This document shows positions 43,491-53,819 of a DNA stretch of 64,000 nt, piece by piece. Location: positions 434,001 through 498,000 of the forward strand of contig VJWM01000044.1 of NCBI GenBank assembly GCA_010909165.1. Direction: 5' to 3'. The notes under the pieces are model-generated. The model saw only the letters and a list, made by a program, of their open reading frames with translations, did no database searches and was not told the DNA's origin. The position numbers and the translations under genes are program-made. How positions within the stretch are numbered: position 1 is the stretch's first letter; each line of letters opens with the position of its first letter. Origin of the DNA: Anthoceros angustus. Lineage: Eukaryota; Streptophyta; Anthocerotopsida; Anthocerotales; Anthocerotaceae.

Positions 43491-44738
43491 TCACCACAGC
43501 GCGGCATAGCCATCGATAATGGCCCGCATCGCAGCGATGGTTCTATCATGCTCCTTCTCCATGGCCCACATTGCCTCCTCCTTGGCTTGGAGCTCCAGCT
43601 TCACCATCTCCAGATCCCGCCCCATCTCCGCTAATTCAGCCCTGGCTTTCTTGAGCTCCTTGCCTTCCTCCCCATCCGACGACTCGCCTTCGCGAGCCCT
43701 CCTCTTGGCAGAAGCCTTCCCCGGAGCCGAACCTCGACAGTGCGGCGAAACCCCAGACTTCACGTCGGAATCAGTGCTGGCCTGGCTACCCAAATGACAC
43801 AGCCTCCGAGACCACCTGGTCGGAAATTCATTCAAATTCATCCTCCTCTTCTTCCCGACCCCGTCCGCCATCGCCTTCCCACCTTCCCCACCCACTCCCA
43901 CATTCCTATGCACCCTCACCTCGGGCAGGGACGGAATTGCAGCGCTGACATACTTCAGCAGCAGCTCCTGGGCAGCATCCGGCAATGGCCTGTCATGCAT
44001 CGCCCGCAACCTGCTCTTCACGTAATCCACCCGGTGCCGCGCCCAGTCGAAGACCTCGCCATGGAACAAGGGACCCACAAAGGCGCATGCCTGCCCCACC
44101 GTCACCCCGGCAGGATTTCCAGGGAGAAAGAGCCTCTCAATGTGCTCCAGGACATAGTGCTGGAGCCTGGGGTACATGTCCTTGAGGTACACCCCGTTCT
44201 TGCACGCGTGGTCCTTCCCCCGCGGCTGCAGCAGGTAGTCCTTCACCGACTCGTAGCGGGATGCGTATCCCCGCGTCGGCACGGAGGAGCCAGTGTAAGA
44301 GATCCCGAGCACTCTCCCCACCACGTCCGGGGCCAGCGACAGAGCCCGGCAATTGTTCACCTGGATCATGCTCGGGAGCTCCTCCCCACCGTCATGGAAC
44401 CCGGTGATCTGGAACTCCTGGCTGATCCACGCAGCCTTCCTCAGGCGATTGCGGAAGGGCAAGAGCTCTCCGTCCCAGCCCAAACAGCCCAGCTTCGCCA
44501 GAAACAGCTCCGACCTCTTCCACCTCCTACCGTGCTCCACCCATGTCGGATCCACCTCCTTCTGCGCCAATCGCCACTGCTCGGATGCAGCCCCGGTGCC
44601 CACCTCCTCCGCCCCCACTTCCTCCTTCACCTTCGCCTTCATCTTCCTGGACGCTTCCCGGAGACCCCAGCAAAGGCTGCCTGGCAGGCAACGGCAGGAC
44701 GTGCAGCCAGGGGCGAGAAGGAGGCCGCAATTACCCAA
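43491..44738 (-). CDS. Unrecognised intronless protein with C-terminal coiled coil
   Basis: A single frame of 415 residues; translation may really start at the inner Met-Lys-Ala-Lys-Val (residue 33). I do not recognise the family. The N-terminal 260 residues look globular (Trp, Phe and Leu well spread; Asp-Pro-Thr-Trp-Val-Glu, Val-Gly-Arg-Val-Leu-Gly-Ile-Ser-Tyr, Leu-Pro-Asp-Ala-Ala-Gln-Glu-Leu-Leu). A basic stretch Gly-Lys-Lys-Arg-Arg-Met and a second, Ala-Lys-Arg-Arg-Ala-Arg, resemble nuclear signals. The last 70 residues form a charged heptad helix (Leu-Glu-Met-Val-Lys-Leu-Glu-Leu-Gln). Frame length, balanced composition and dense heptads argue for a real gene. Absence of introns, unlike most neighbours, could mean retroposition or domestication of a mobile-element protein. 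Confidence 0.6.
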   Translation of the reverse strand: MGNCGLLLAPGCTSCRCLPGSLCWGLREASRKMKAKVKEEVGAEEVGTGAASEQWRLAQKEVDPTWVEHGRRWKRSELFLAKLGCLGWDGELLPFRNRLRKAAWISQEFQITGFHDGGEELPSMIQVNNCRALSLAPDVVGRVLGISYTGSSVPTRGYASRYESVKDYLLQPRGKDHACKNGVYLKDMYPRLQHYVLEHIERLFLPGNPAGVTVGQACAFVGPLFHGEVFDWARHRVDYVKSRLRAMHDRPLPDAAQELLLKYVSAAIPSLPEVRVHRNVGVGGEGGKAMADGVGKKRRMNLNEFPTRWSRRLCHLGSQASTDSDVKSGVSPHCRGSAPGKASAKRRAREGESSDGEEGKELKKARAELAEMGRDLEMVKLELQAKEEAMWAMEKEHDRTIAAMRAIIDGYAALW

Positions 44739-45089
44739 TTACGCTCGCTGGCAGACATCATAGGCTGGGCACATTATTAGTCGGCTGCCCACTTGCCTCC
44801 TGCTCGTCACAGTGCTGTGTCATTCACGACTGGTGCTTGCTTTGAAGGGGTTCTTGCACGCTTCTTGCGTTTCCAGAACTTTGCCACCCAAGGAATGGTC
44901 TTGAGGGGAGTCCGGTGACATATGTAGGTGGTATCACGCAAATGCAGCCTGTTTTGGGCGGTAACAGTTGGAAGTTGGATCACCTGTCAAGTGAGACGGG
45001 AGGAAGGGGAGGGAAGGGACGGGACGGGCAGGGAAGGGAAGGGAGGCAGGACTAGACTTTCTTTTTCACGCGTGGACCGGGTGGGTAAA

Positions 45090-46916
45090 ATGTTGGTATC
45101 TATAGCCCTGCCCTGTGCAGACGGGATGATGAGGCTGCAAGGACTGCTGCTGGGGCCTCCTCCTGCCTGGCACCGGTTGTCCTCGTCCTGCTCGCACGGA
45201 GGCTTGGCAGGCTTCAGATTGCAGCGTCGGGTCCGCTGGGGAGAGCTACTTGGGCAGCGGAGAAGAGGCGGATCCGGAGCGGCAGGGTTCAGTGCCATGG
45301 CTGACGCGGGGGCTTCCAGCGTCGATGCTTCGGTTGCCTCTTCTGTCAGTGAGTGCTTCTGCCTCTGCCTGTTCCTTCCAGCTGCCAATTGCGGGGAATC
45401 GGGGATAATTGTTTGGAATTGGGTTTGGCAGGCTATGAGCGAGGGCGGAAGCCGATCGTGATCCAACCCAAGGGGAAGCATTTGGTGTCGGTGGTGTGGC
45501 TGCATGGCCTTGGTGACTCGGGCTATGGGTATGTTTGGGTCTGATTCGGATGGATGTTGGGTGCTCGTGTGGGTGGGTGGGAGGGCGAGGTGCTGAGAGT
45601 TTTGTGGGCGCTGCGACGCAGGTGGCAGGATAGTTTGGAGGACCTTCCTCTGCCTAATGTAAGGAGCAAGTTGTGTGAATGCGAGGACAGTAGGGCAGAT
45701 TTCCGGTGGTAGAGTTGGCTATCGTTGTTGCCTGCTGATAGTCCTGCCACACGGTGCAATCGTAGGTCAAGTGGATTCTGCCAACCGCGCCTACTCGACC
45801 TGTGACCGTCAATGGTGGCTTGCCATGCAATGCCTGTAAGTTTTCTCAGGCGTTGTTGCTTGGAAGGGGTTGTTGTCGAGGTTCTGTTTGATGGCTGTCG
45901 TTTCCTCGTCTTGACTGCAACGAGCAAGAACGTTTGTGCTGCCGTTGCGCAGGGTTTGATGTGGGGAGTTTGACATCAGAGACCTTGGATGATGTTCAGG
46001 GCCTTGACGCCTCAGCGGCCCTGGTGGCGGACCTTCTTGTTGAGCATGGTAAATCAGGTGAGGGCGGGATAGCTATGTCATTCACAGAATATCTGTCTTC
46101 CTGGTCAGCGGTTTTGGTCTCACCAGCTTCCTGGCTGTGGTGCCAGGAGACGGGACACCTGTAAAGCTTGTTGTAGGTGGCTTCAGCATGGGGGCTGCTA
46201 CGTCCCTGTACACAGCAACCCGATATGTAGCTGGCAAGTATGGGAGCGGCAAGCCTTTCGTACTGCCCTCCCTAGATGCCGTTGTCGGCCTCAGTGGCTG
46301 GCTTCCGCGAGCGAAGTGAGTGGGACTTGGTTTCCTCACCCTCAATCTGAAGTCAGAAGTGAAACTGCGGCGTGTTGTTCTTCCATCATGCGTGCTCTGT
46401 CATAAGATTCAACTTCCTTGCTATATCAGGCCCAGTTTTCCATGTGGTCCGCAGGGTTGCTGTTAAGGAAGCGTCAGAGAGTGCCGAATCTGTGCAGAGG
46501 GCAGCGGAACTCCCTGTTTTCATTGCCCATGGCACAGGTAGTCACTTACGAGTATAGCTACCAGAGTCTGCCAGCAACTGCAGTTCGTTTTTTTTCTCAT
46601 GGAATGTTTTGGTTTTGAGCTGCAGCTGATTGGGTGGTTGCCTACAACTTTGGGGAGCGATCGAAAGCTGCTCTTGAGTCTTCAGGTTATAACAACCTGG
46701 TGTTCAAACGTTATGAAGGGTGAGTTTGCACGTATACTTTCACTTCTGTTGCAGCAAGCTGAGAGTCTACTAGGCTTGTGTATTGTTTGCCTTTCTCTCA
46801 TCGTGCAAGCGTGACAAAACGGGGTGATCAAATGTAGGCTGCCCCACTCTGCCTCGGTCGAGGAATTCTTGGATCTTGTTAAGTGGCTCAAGGAGACTCT
46901 CAACCTAGAAGGCTGA
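45090..46916 (+). CDS. Acyl-protein thioesterase / carboxylesterase
   Basis: Nine exons (45090-45348, 45432-45528, 45622-45658, 45766-45835, 45953-46048, 46147-46315, 46455-46537, 46626-46719, 46838-46916) give 327 residues. Acyl-protein thioesterases remove fatty-acyl (palmitoyl) groups from proteins or lysolipids. The alpha/beta hydrolase core starts near residue 90: Val-Val-Trp-Leu-His-Gly-Leu-Gly-Asp-Ser-Gly, then Trp-Ile-Leu-Pro-Thr-Ala-Pro, the nucleophile Gly-Phe-Ser-Met-Gly (Ser200), Ala-His-Gly-Thr-Ala-Asp (Asp272) and Leu-Pro-His-Ser (His305), a complete triad. The N-terminal 69 residues before Met-Ala-Asp-Ala-Gly (45297) are basic and Ser/Gly-rich and could target an organelle. Family members are usually about 225-260 residues, so the start at 45126 or 45297 is also possible. 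Confidence 0.88.
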
Positions 46917-47175
46917 AGCTCGGAGCTATATTGACACAGCCAATGGCCAGTTTGAAACAGTTGAAGAAGCCATTTGCCTGTGACCTTGTACGCTCTTGCT
47001 CGACAAGTTCGCAGGCACCACTTGTTGTCGCAAACATTTTTTCACGTGTTGTATCCGGGTACCAGGTTGCACATTACGTTTTCCGATTTATTAGTTTGAA
47101 ATAAGCGGAACAACCGTGTCTGGCTATGTCAAATGTCTCTCTGCCAACTTCATTGTTACTTGCCTGTGTGTGGAG

Positions 47176-47460
47176 GATACCTTACCTTGCTAGAGCTACT
47201 TCTGATTTGTTTTGTAATCTTCTCACCAGGAGACAAATCCCACGAAATCATATGTAAGAGCTCGACTGTCGATACCTTGCCTTGCTAGAGCTACTTCTGA
47301 TTTGTCTTGTAATCTTCTCACCAGGAGACAAATCCACGAAATCATATGTAAGTGTGCGACTGTCGATACCTTACCTTGCTAGAGCTACTTCTGATTTGTT
47401 TTTGTAATCTTCTCACCAGGAGACAAATCCACGAAACCATATGTAAGTGTTCGACTGTTG
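47176..47460. repeat. 94-95 bp tandem repeat, three copies
   Basis: Units start at 47176, 47271 and 47365 (gataccttaccttgctagag / gataccttgccttgctagag) and contain ttctcaccaggagacaaatc and atatgtaag. The copies differ by a few substitutions and single-base indels. Confidence 0.9.
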
Positions 47461-47852
47461 TCGTAAATGCTAGCCAACTGTACCAACTGCAGCAAAGGCG
47501 TTGGTGCAGCAAAGGCCTGTATGCCACTTGAATGCTAGCCGATTGCAGCAAAGGCTTGTATGCCGTTAGTGCCTTACGTACTCGTCTTAGCTGATATGAA
47601 ACCTATCCACATATTTAATCAGGAATTTATGTACCTCGAATTTAATCTCAAACCAATATTGGATACCAATACTCTACGAGATCTATGTTTAACACACATA
47701 ATATTGTACTAAAATATAAATTATGAGATATAATAATTGACACGGAGACTTTATATTGAAAAGAGATGGAAAACCCTAGGTACCACGAAAGAAAAAGGGC
47801 ACAATGTTGGGGGACAAACTTCCCCTCCCCGATTGCTCAGCTCCAAACTACT

Positions 47853-47975
47853 TATAACCCGAAGAATTTCGTGGTCAGGGATAGGAAAAGGCCTATAACC
47901 CGAAGAATTTCATGGTCAGGGATAGGAAAAGGCCTATAACCCGAAGAATTTTGTAGTCAGGGATAGGAAAAGGCC
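47853..47975. repeat. 41-bp tandem repeat, three copies
   Basis: Copies begin at 47853, 47894 and 47935 (tataacccgaagaatttcgt) and share tcagggataggaaaaggcct. They differ at only one to three positions, so the array is young. Confidence 0.9.
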
Positions 47976-49555
47976 TATTTACCACAAGTGTCGAAGAGGC
48001 TGCATCCATAGTGCTAGCCGCCGTCCTGTACACCTCGTTTGCCGCCGCCCCCTATAGTGCTATGGACACCCGTTGCCTGAAGAAAGTCACAACACAAGAA
48101 ATGGGGAGAGACCAACCCCATTCTCATAGAAACTTGGCATTTCGCAGCAAAAATACACAATATGGAGCAGAGCAAGCACTTTTGAATTTCTAACAATCTT
48201 GACATTATGGTTGACATTGTTGTTCGCTGCAAGTACAAAGATTATGCAAACAAAGCACAGCTTATTAGCTTCGCTACCCAATCTTCCTAAAGCGGCCTTT
48301 GTCTCCGAGTGATGCTCATCTCTCATGTTTGCTTGCATTACTTGATAAAAAGATGATGGGTAGATCTCGCAAATTTAATCAGGAAAAAAAGACTCCCATT
48401 CGGCTCAAGTCGTTGTCCGAGCTTGGACCATGACTTGAGCCGAATGTTGTCCCAAATTTGGTAAATCAACAAATATAGCGTAAGATGATTTCACATATCG
48501 AGATCGGAATGAGATCAGGTGTTTTCATGTCGTGACCTCAATTTGAGTCGTATGCGGGGAAGACTCGCAAGGGCGGTGCTCAAGGGAGGGAACCTTAAGC
48601 TCACCTATCCTTATTGGAGCAACTTACTTTAATCTAGCTACGAGCTATTTTACCCTTTCAGTGAAATGTGACCTCGCCTTTGATTCTTGCAGCAATGAAA
48701 CTTAGGCGAGGTCCTATCTCACCAAAAGGGTAAAAAAGTTCACAGCTAGAGTAAAATAAAAGAAGCCAAACTTTTTTGGAGAAGTTTGGTAGCGAATTAT
48801 CATAATTTTGATTGCTATGGTGAACGAGCATAATGTGATCTTGATTCGATGGCTAATGATCTCGATCTGATAACTGATGATCTTGATCTAACAGCTAAGG
48901 TTGTCTGGTAGCTAATGTTCATTTGATCTAGTAGCTAATATTGATCCGGTAGCTGATGTTACTCTGATAGCATGTTGAGTTAATCTAGCTAGTATGTATC
49001 CGATAGCTACTGATGAACCCTATGCACAGGGTAAAATTCTAAAGTTATCTTGTGACTAATGTTGAGTTGATCTTAGCAGCTGATGTTGTGCTACCTCCGG
49101 TAGGATGTTGAGTTGACCTATTAGCTGATGTTGATCCGGTAGCTGATGTTGAACCATATGAACCAGGGTAAAATGAACCATATGAACCAGGGTCATGCCA
49201 ACCTCCGGACCCAGTTGAACCAGAGTAATGCGTACCTGTGAAACACGAACCAGCGTATTATGAACCAGCGTGATAACTAAAAGGCCACAAATGCAACAGG
49301 GCTCGAGTAAGGCCAACAGTGAGAGTGAGACACACGGACAAGCCAACAGTACAGCAGGCTAGTGACGACAATACGCATGCTTGATGCTTAGATGAATTCA
49401 GTGATTCTTTGCAGCGTCCCGAGCGGTTATGCAGAAAACTACTCAAGCTGCAGGAATGTCTTAATACAAAAAGCCAGCGAGGCTTTTTCGTTTCAGCCTA
49501 GCAAGACTGAGCTAGAATTACAAGGGTATGACCAAGAACACCTAGTGATGAGGAA

Positions 49556-51881
49556 TTAAGAGGAACCTGTGTAATAGGTTGGCAACGCACCAGCTCCAGC
49601 AGCAGCTCCACCTGGTATGCCGGCCTGCCCAGCCTGGGGAGTCTGAAACGCAGCGTACGAGTACTGGGCAGGATTGTATTGCTGCGTCGTCGCCACGGCT
49701 CCGTAGGCCTGAGGAGCCGCAGCAAGGCCAGCATACGCTGTTGGTTGAGCGGCGTACGCCAGACCCGGTGTGTAGGAGAAACCTAAGGTGGGAGCCGCTT
49801 GGGCTTGAACTTGAGGCCTTGCATAATTCGTCAGATTAGGATTTGCCGCACCATAGGTAGGTTGAGCTTGAGAGGCAGCTTGTACTTGCAGACCTGACAC
49901 CTGCTGCTGTCTCTCGCGTTGCCCCTCTGCTGCCAGCTTTACAATCACATGCCTCCCCTGCAATAACACCAGAGAGGTCAGGAACCAGGACATGTTTTGA
50001 ACAAGGCGGCACGGAAGTGTGAAAACAAGCTCAAGCCCTGGGTTCCTTCACACACCTCAATGGTTTTGGAAGGGTCAGATAGAGCACGATGAGCCCCCTC
50101 CACAGTTTTGAATGTAACAAAGCCAAAGCCCCTGCACATACAGCCCATCAATACCCCAGAAGGATACACACAGACTGCAGTAAAGCAAATAGCACTGCTG
50201 TCCTTTTGGAGGAAGCATTCCCTGTCAATCCCCACCTGGACTTGTTTGTATTCTTGTCATACGCAACTGCACCTTCTTCAATTTCTCCAAACTGAGAGAA
50301 GAGGTTAAGCAGCGTATCACTTGATGTGTCATAAGACAAACCACCAATGTACAGCTTCCTTTGGGCTTGATCAACAGACGAGGTTCCTGTTGTGCTGCCA
50401 GTCGACGCCAAGTTGCAGACAGTAATCCTTCCCTGACATGCCCAAAACCCAAACCAGCTGAAGCATAGAACCGGCAATGCACACATCTAAAGATATCTCA
50501 TGCACATGGCCTACAAACGTTGACACTTACATCAATATTCTTGCTTGGTTCTTTCAAAGCTCTCTGTGCAGAATCCATATGCTTAAAAGTGATAAACCCA
50601 AAACCTCTCGACTTCCCAGTTTGTTTGTCAGTGATAACCGCTCCCTCTTCAATCTCCCCATACTGCTGAAAGGCCTGGACACAATACAGTTGAGATGAAG
50701 TTAGTCCTCTGCTCCAGCTCTAATCTGTTGCAAACTACTCTATCTATGCCTGGTAGTCCATGAACTGCTGGAGGGTCTTCCCGAATGTCAAGGCTTCCAT
50801 GAACTTGCTGACAACATCCTGGAATTCCATTACCAATTCTCAGGCAGCAATGTCCCCTTCAATTGTCAGTCACCTCTGGTGCACTCAGCAATTCATGGAC
50901 AGTCCCAGGGTGCGCACATGAATGCATAAACATGAAAAAACCACAGTTGCACTAGTTCACAATAGCCCATCAACAATTGACAATCAATCAATCAGCCATG
51001 CACTCACATCACGCAGAGCCTGTGAAGTGGTCTCCCAAGCCAGGCCACGCACAAACAGCTTCCGGTGAGCAGGATCCTTGCTTGCAATATCTCTAATATC
51101 ATCGGCAACCGCAGTGAATTGAAAACCTCTGCAGAATACACGCCAAACCACAGGCATTCCCAGTCAATCCAAACATAAACACTAAAAGCCAAGGTCCACC
51201 GCTTCTTCCACAGAAAGCCACAATCAGGGCCATCCAGAATCTGTCGATCTGCCACATCCAGCCAGCTTCTCCTCAGAGCATAAGACAAACGTAGTTCAGA
51301 GCACCTAAATAAATCACAAAGAAAGGGAGGCGTGTCGGGGACGGGGGGCACCCAATCACTCTCTTCAAGGTCAAGCCCACCAACAGGGCTGTTCATTCAA
51401 ACCTAATCCGGGTCAACCCTGCACCGCTGAGGTCCGTAACAACCCCGACAACACCATGGCCAGGGTAACATCACAGCCGCATCCCTCCGGCAGCGGAGGC
51501 AACTCCTGATGAGGAGCAGGTGCCGTCACTCTGCATAGGGGATGTGCAGGATGCGGGGATGGAGGGAGGGCGGGGGTAGGGAGAGGGGAGGACGGCTCTC
51601 ACGAAACACAAGGAGTCAGGGTCCAATGGCGGTGGCAACCGACCGAACACCTAGCCACATGACGCCCAGCCAGACCTACAGTCGCATCAAATAACGCAAC
51701 AGCGGAAAACTTGGCAAACTTACGCTTTGGCCAGAAGACCAATCAGCTGCTCTTTGCTGAGGGGTTCCAACAGCTTCTTCAACTCCTCCTCCGAAAGCAG
51801 CACAGAAGAACCATTACTTTCCTCACTCAGCTTCCTCTTCTTCGTCTCCTCACCATGTGCGTACGGTGCAGAATACTCCAT
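49556..51881 (-). CDS. Two-RRM RNA-binding protein, UBP1-associated protein 2 type
   Basis: Six exons (51881-51724, 51128-51008, 50674-50531, 50432-50236, 50131-50056, 49957-49556) give 365 residues. UBA2-type proteins are nuclear RRM proteins that bind U-rich 3' UTRs and stabilise mRNAs, and act in stress and ABA responses in flowering plants. An acidic N-terminus with Glu-Glu-Leu-Lys-Lys-Leu-Leu-Glu-Pro-Leu comes first. RRM1 follows (Arg-Lys-Leu-Phe-Val-Arg-Gly-Leu-Ala-Trp; RNP1 Lys-Ser-Arg-Gly-Phe-Gly-Phe-Ile-Thr-Phe), then RRM2 from about 166 (Arg-Lys-Leu-Tyr-Ile-Gly-Gly-Leu-Ser-Tyr; Gly-Phe-Gly-Phe-Val-Thr-Phe). The last 130 residues are Gln/Ala/Tyr/Pro-rich and prion-like. Both RRMs are split by introns just before RNP1 or the last strand. 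Confidence 0.92.
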
Positions 51882-52203
51882 GATCAGTCCCACAGCATCA
51901 ATGGATGAGCAAGACCGTGCCTGCTCTGAGCTCTTCTATGGTCACCGAGCTGGAGCCACCACCTGAGACTGAAAGGACCCCTCGTTTGCAATTTCGACAC
52001 CTCCGTCGGGGACAAGCGCTCAGATGGCTCTCGGTATCCTCCGGCTGAGGGGAAACAATCGCGTATGACGGCGGCTCGTGCCCCCTTCTGCCCTAATCTC
52101 TGCCGGTCCACGCCGGTCAAAACTTGGAGAACTTGTAACGAAGGGTAATGTCAAGCCTTAATCACCTTTCACTCAAACATACTGCAGACTTGAAGGTTGT
52201 GCA

Positions 52204-52216
52204 CGAATATATATAG
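52204..52216 (-). promoter_or_regulatory. Possible TATA box of the RRM gene
   Basis: On the minus strand cctatatatattc lies about 325 bp upstream of the RRM gene's start codon, in otherwise less AT-rich sequence. It would imply a 5' UTR of roughly 290 bases. No transcript evidence is available here and the flanks downstream are AT-rich, so this is a weak call. Confidence 0.3.
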
Positions 52217-53819
52217 GCAGGCTGTTACTCTCTATTTAGTAATATTTATTAATATAGCTATATAGTAAACTTTGTATAGACAGCTCTTCTCCTTATCTTA
52301 ATCAGTTCTATTTTAAATAAAATTATCAAATATATATTATATATTTACATAGGTTCAATTAAATATAATATTTACTTGACGAGCACACTAACAAGAACTA
52401 GACCACTAAGAGTTCTAAAGACTTCTATATATAATATATAATATTGATATTTTATGTATGTATATTTTTTCAAGGAAGAAATCAAATTTTCATAGTCAAC
52501 AACATCAAGTTAAAGTTGAGGTGATATATAACAGTATCATAGATAAAGTTCCTTACACAAAAGATTGAGCACATTCTTATTTTCGCTTATGTGGATGCAT
52601 TTTGCGATTTGGAAAGTAAGTTCCTTCAAAAATTGAAAATCTCCTCAGCAACAATCCATTTAGCCCCCAAACTAAAGTTCATCACACTAAACTATTGTTC
52701 TAGATCAGCCCCCAAACTAAAGTTCATCACACTAAACTATTGTTCTAGATCAGCCCCCAAACTAAAGTTCATCACACTAAACTATTGTTCTAGATCAGCC
52801 CCCAAACTAAAGTTCATCACACTAAACTATTGTTCTAGATCAGCCCCCAAACTAAAGTTCATCACACTAAACTATTATTCTAGATCAGCCCCCAAACTAA
52901 AGTTCATCACACTAAACTATTGTTCTAGAACCGTCCATCCAGCCCCCAGCAATGTTCATCACACCCAATCAGTGTTGATCATAAGACATTTGCCAATAGT
53001 CCCACATCTGTACATTCAATAGCACTTAAGGTAGTCAAATTAACTATTGATCAATTGTACCTCTTTCGCCACATGTTGAGGATTTTGGGCAAACATTATT
53101 GGTCGTCTCTGTATAGACCCTACTGTTTGCGATTGCTTTGTTGATTGCATCGGGGTTACCACATGCTCTGGAAAATTTCACTTCATCTTCTTTAGACTTC
53201 AAATTCACTTGGTGTTTGCTGCATCAGGACAGAGTCAAACATTTTGTTGAGAAAATATGACAAAATAGCAATCAAACATGACATATATAGCCGCAATCAA
53301 ACACGACATTCAACACCAGTCAGGTATTCACTTTATAGGGATTCCAAAAATTTGTCCTTTAGTGGTAACCGTGCCCTTAAGCTCCTTCCTAGTCTCCTCC
53401 AGCATTCCGCTCTGGCTCTCCATTTGCATCTTATGCAGCTGCAAGGACTGTTTCTCTGTCCATTTGAATCTTGTTCAATTGCTTATGAACTTTGCTTTGC
53501 TTTCCAAGGTTCTTCTCGCCAACCTCCTCGACTTCCCCGACCTAATTGCCATGGACCTGCTGTCATTCATGCGACACCTCAAAGACAGCTGCTTCCTCTG
53601 CCTCCCCCTGTGTCCACATACCTTATCGTACACTTCCCAATGCAACATACTAAATGCAAGGCTTCGATAGAAATATCGGCCCCGCACTCTCAGACCATTC
53701 ATAGAGAGCTCTTTTAAAGTCGATCACGCTATTTTCAAAGTCAAAGGTGGATTTCGCATTATTTGGAATAGTCCATGTTCATTTCATTTACAAGGGACCC
53801 CAGGCGATCCTCGAGTCTC
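52217..53819. other. AT-rich intergenic with a 45-bp minisatellite
   Basis: Strongly AT-rich from 52220 to 52560, then the minisatellite (separate entry), then unremarkable sequence with short frames. Two overlapping frames of 157 and 130 residues at 53244-53717 carry no recognised motif. The end grades into the non-LTR element. Confidence 0.5.
52663..52932. repeat. 45-bp minisatellite, six copies
   Basis: Six near-identical units starting at 52663, 52708 and so on (gcccccaaactaaagttcat ... ttctagatca). Only the fifth shows an obvious substitution (tattattc for tattgttc). Because 45 is a multiple of three, a plus-strand frame (52591-53022, 143 residues) stays open and reads a 15-residue repeat containing Pro-Lys-Leu-Lys-Phe-Ile-Thr-Leu-Asn-Tyr. 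There is no sign that it is expressed. Confidence 0.9.

Larger units (their letters stand above)
46917..49555. other. Intergenic, 2.6 kb, tandem repeats only
   Basis: After the thioesterase 3' UTR come two tandem arrays (listed separately), then AT-rich sequence. A diffuse repeat of 'gtagctgatgttgatc'-like words at about 48850-49160 gives reverse-strand frames rich in His/Gln/Leu that look artefactual. No gene is recognised. Confidence 0.5.

Noticed and set aside
43740-44780. 346-residue plus-strand frame opposite the unknown coiled-coil gene
   Set aside because: It is Pro/His/Arg-rich with no structure, typical of the antisense shadow of a GC-rich gene; the minus strand has balanced composition and heptads.
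48850-49350. His/Gln/Leu-rich minus-strand frame as a protein
   Set aside because: Produced by the diffuse gctgatgttgatc-type repeat; no stable frame.
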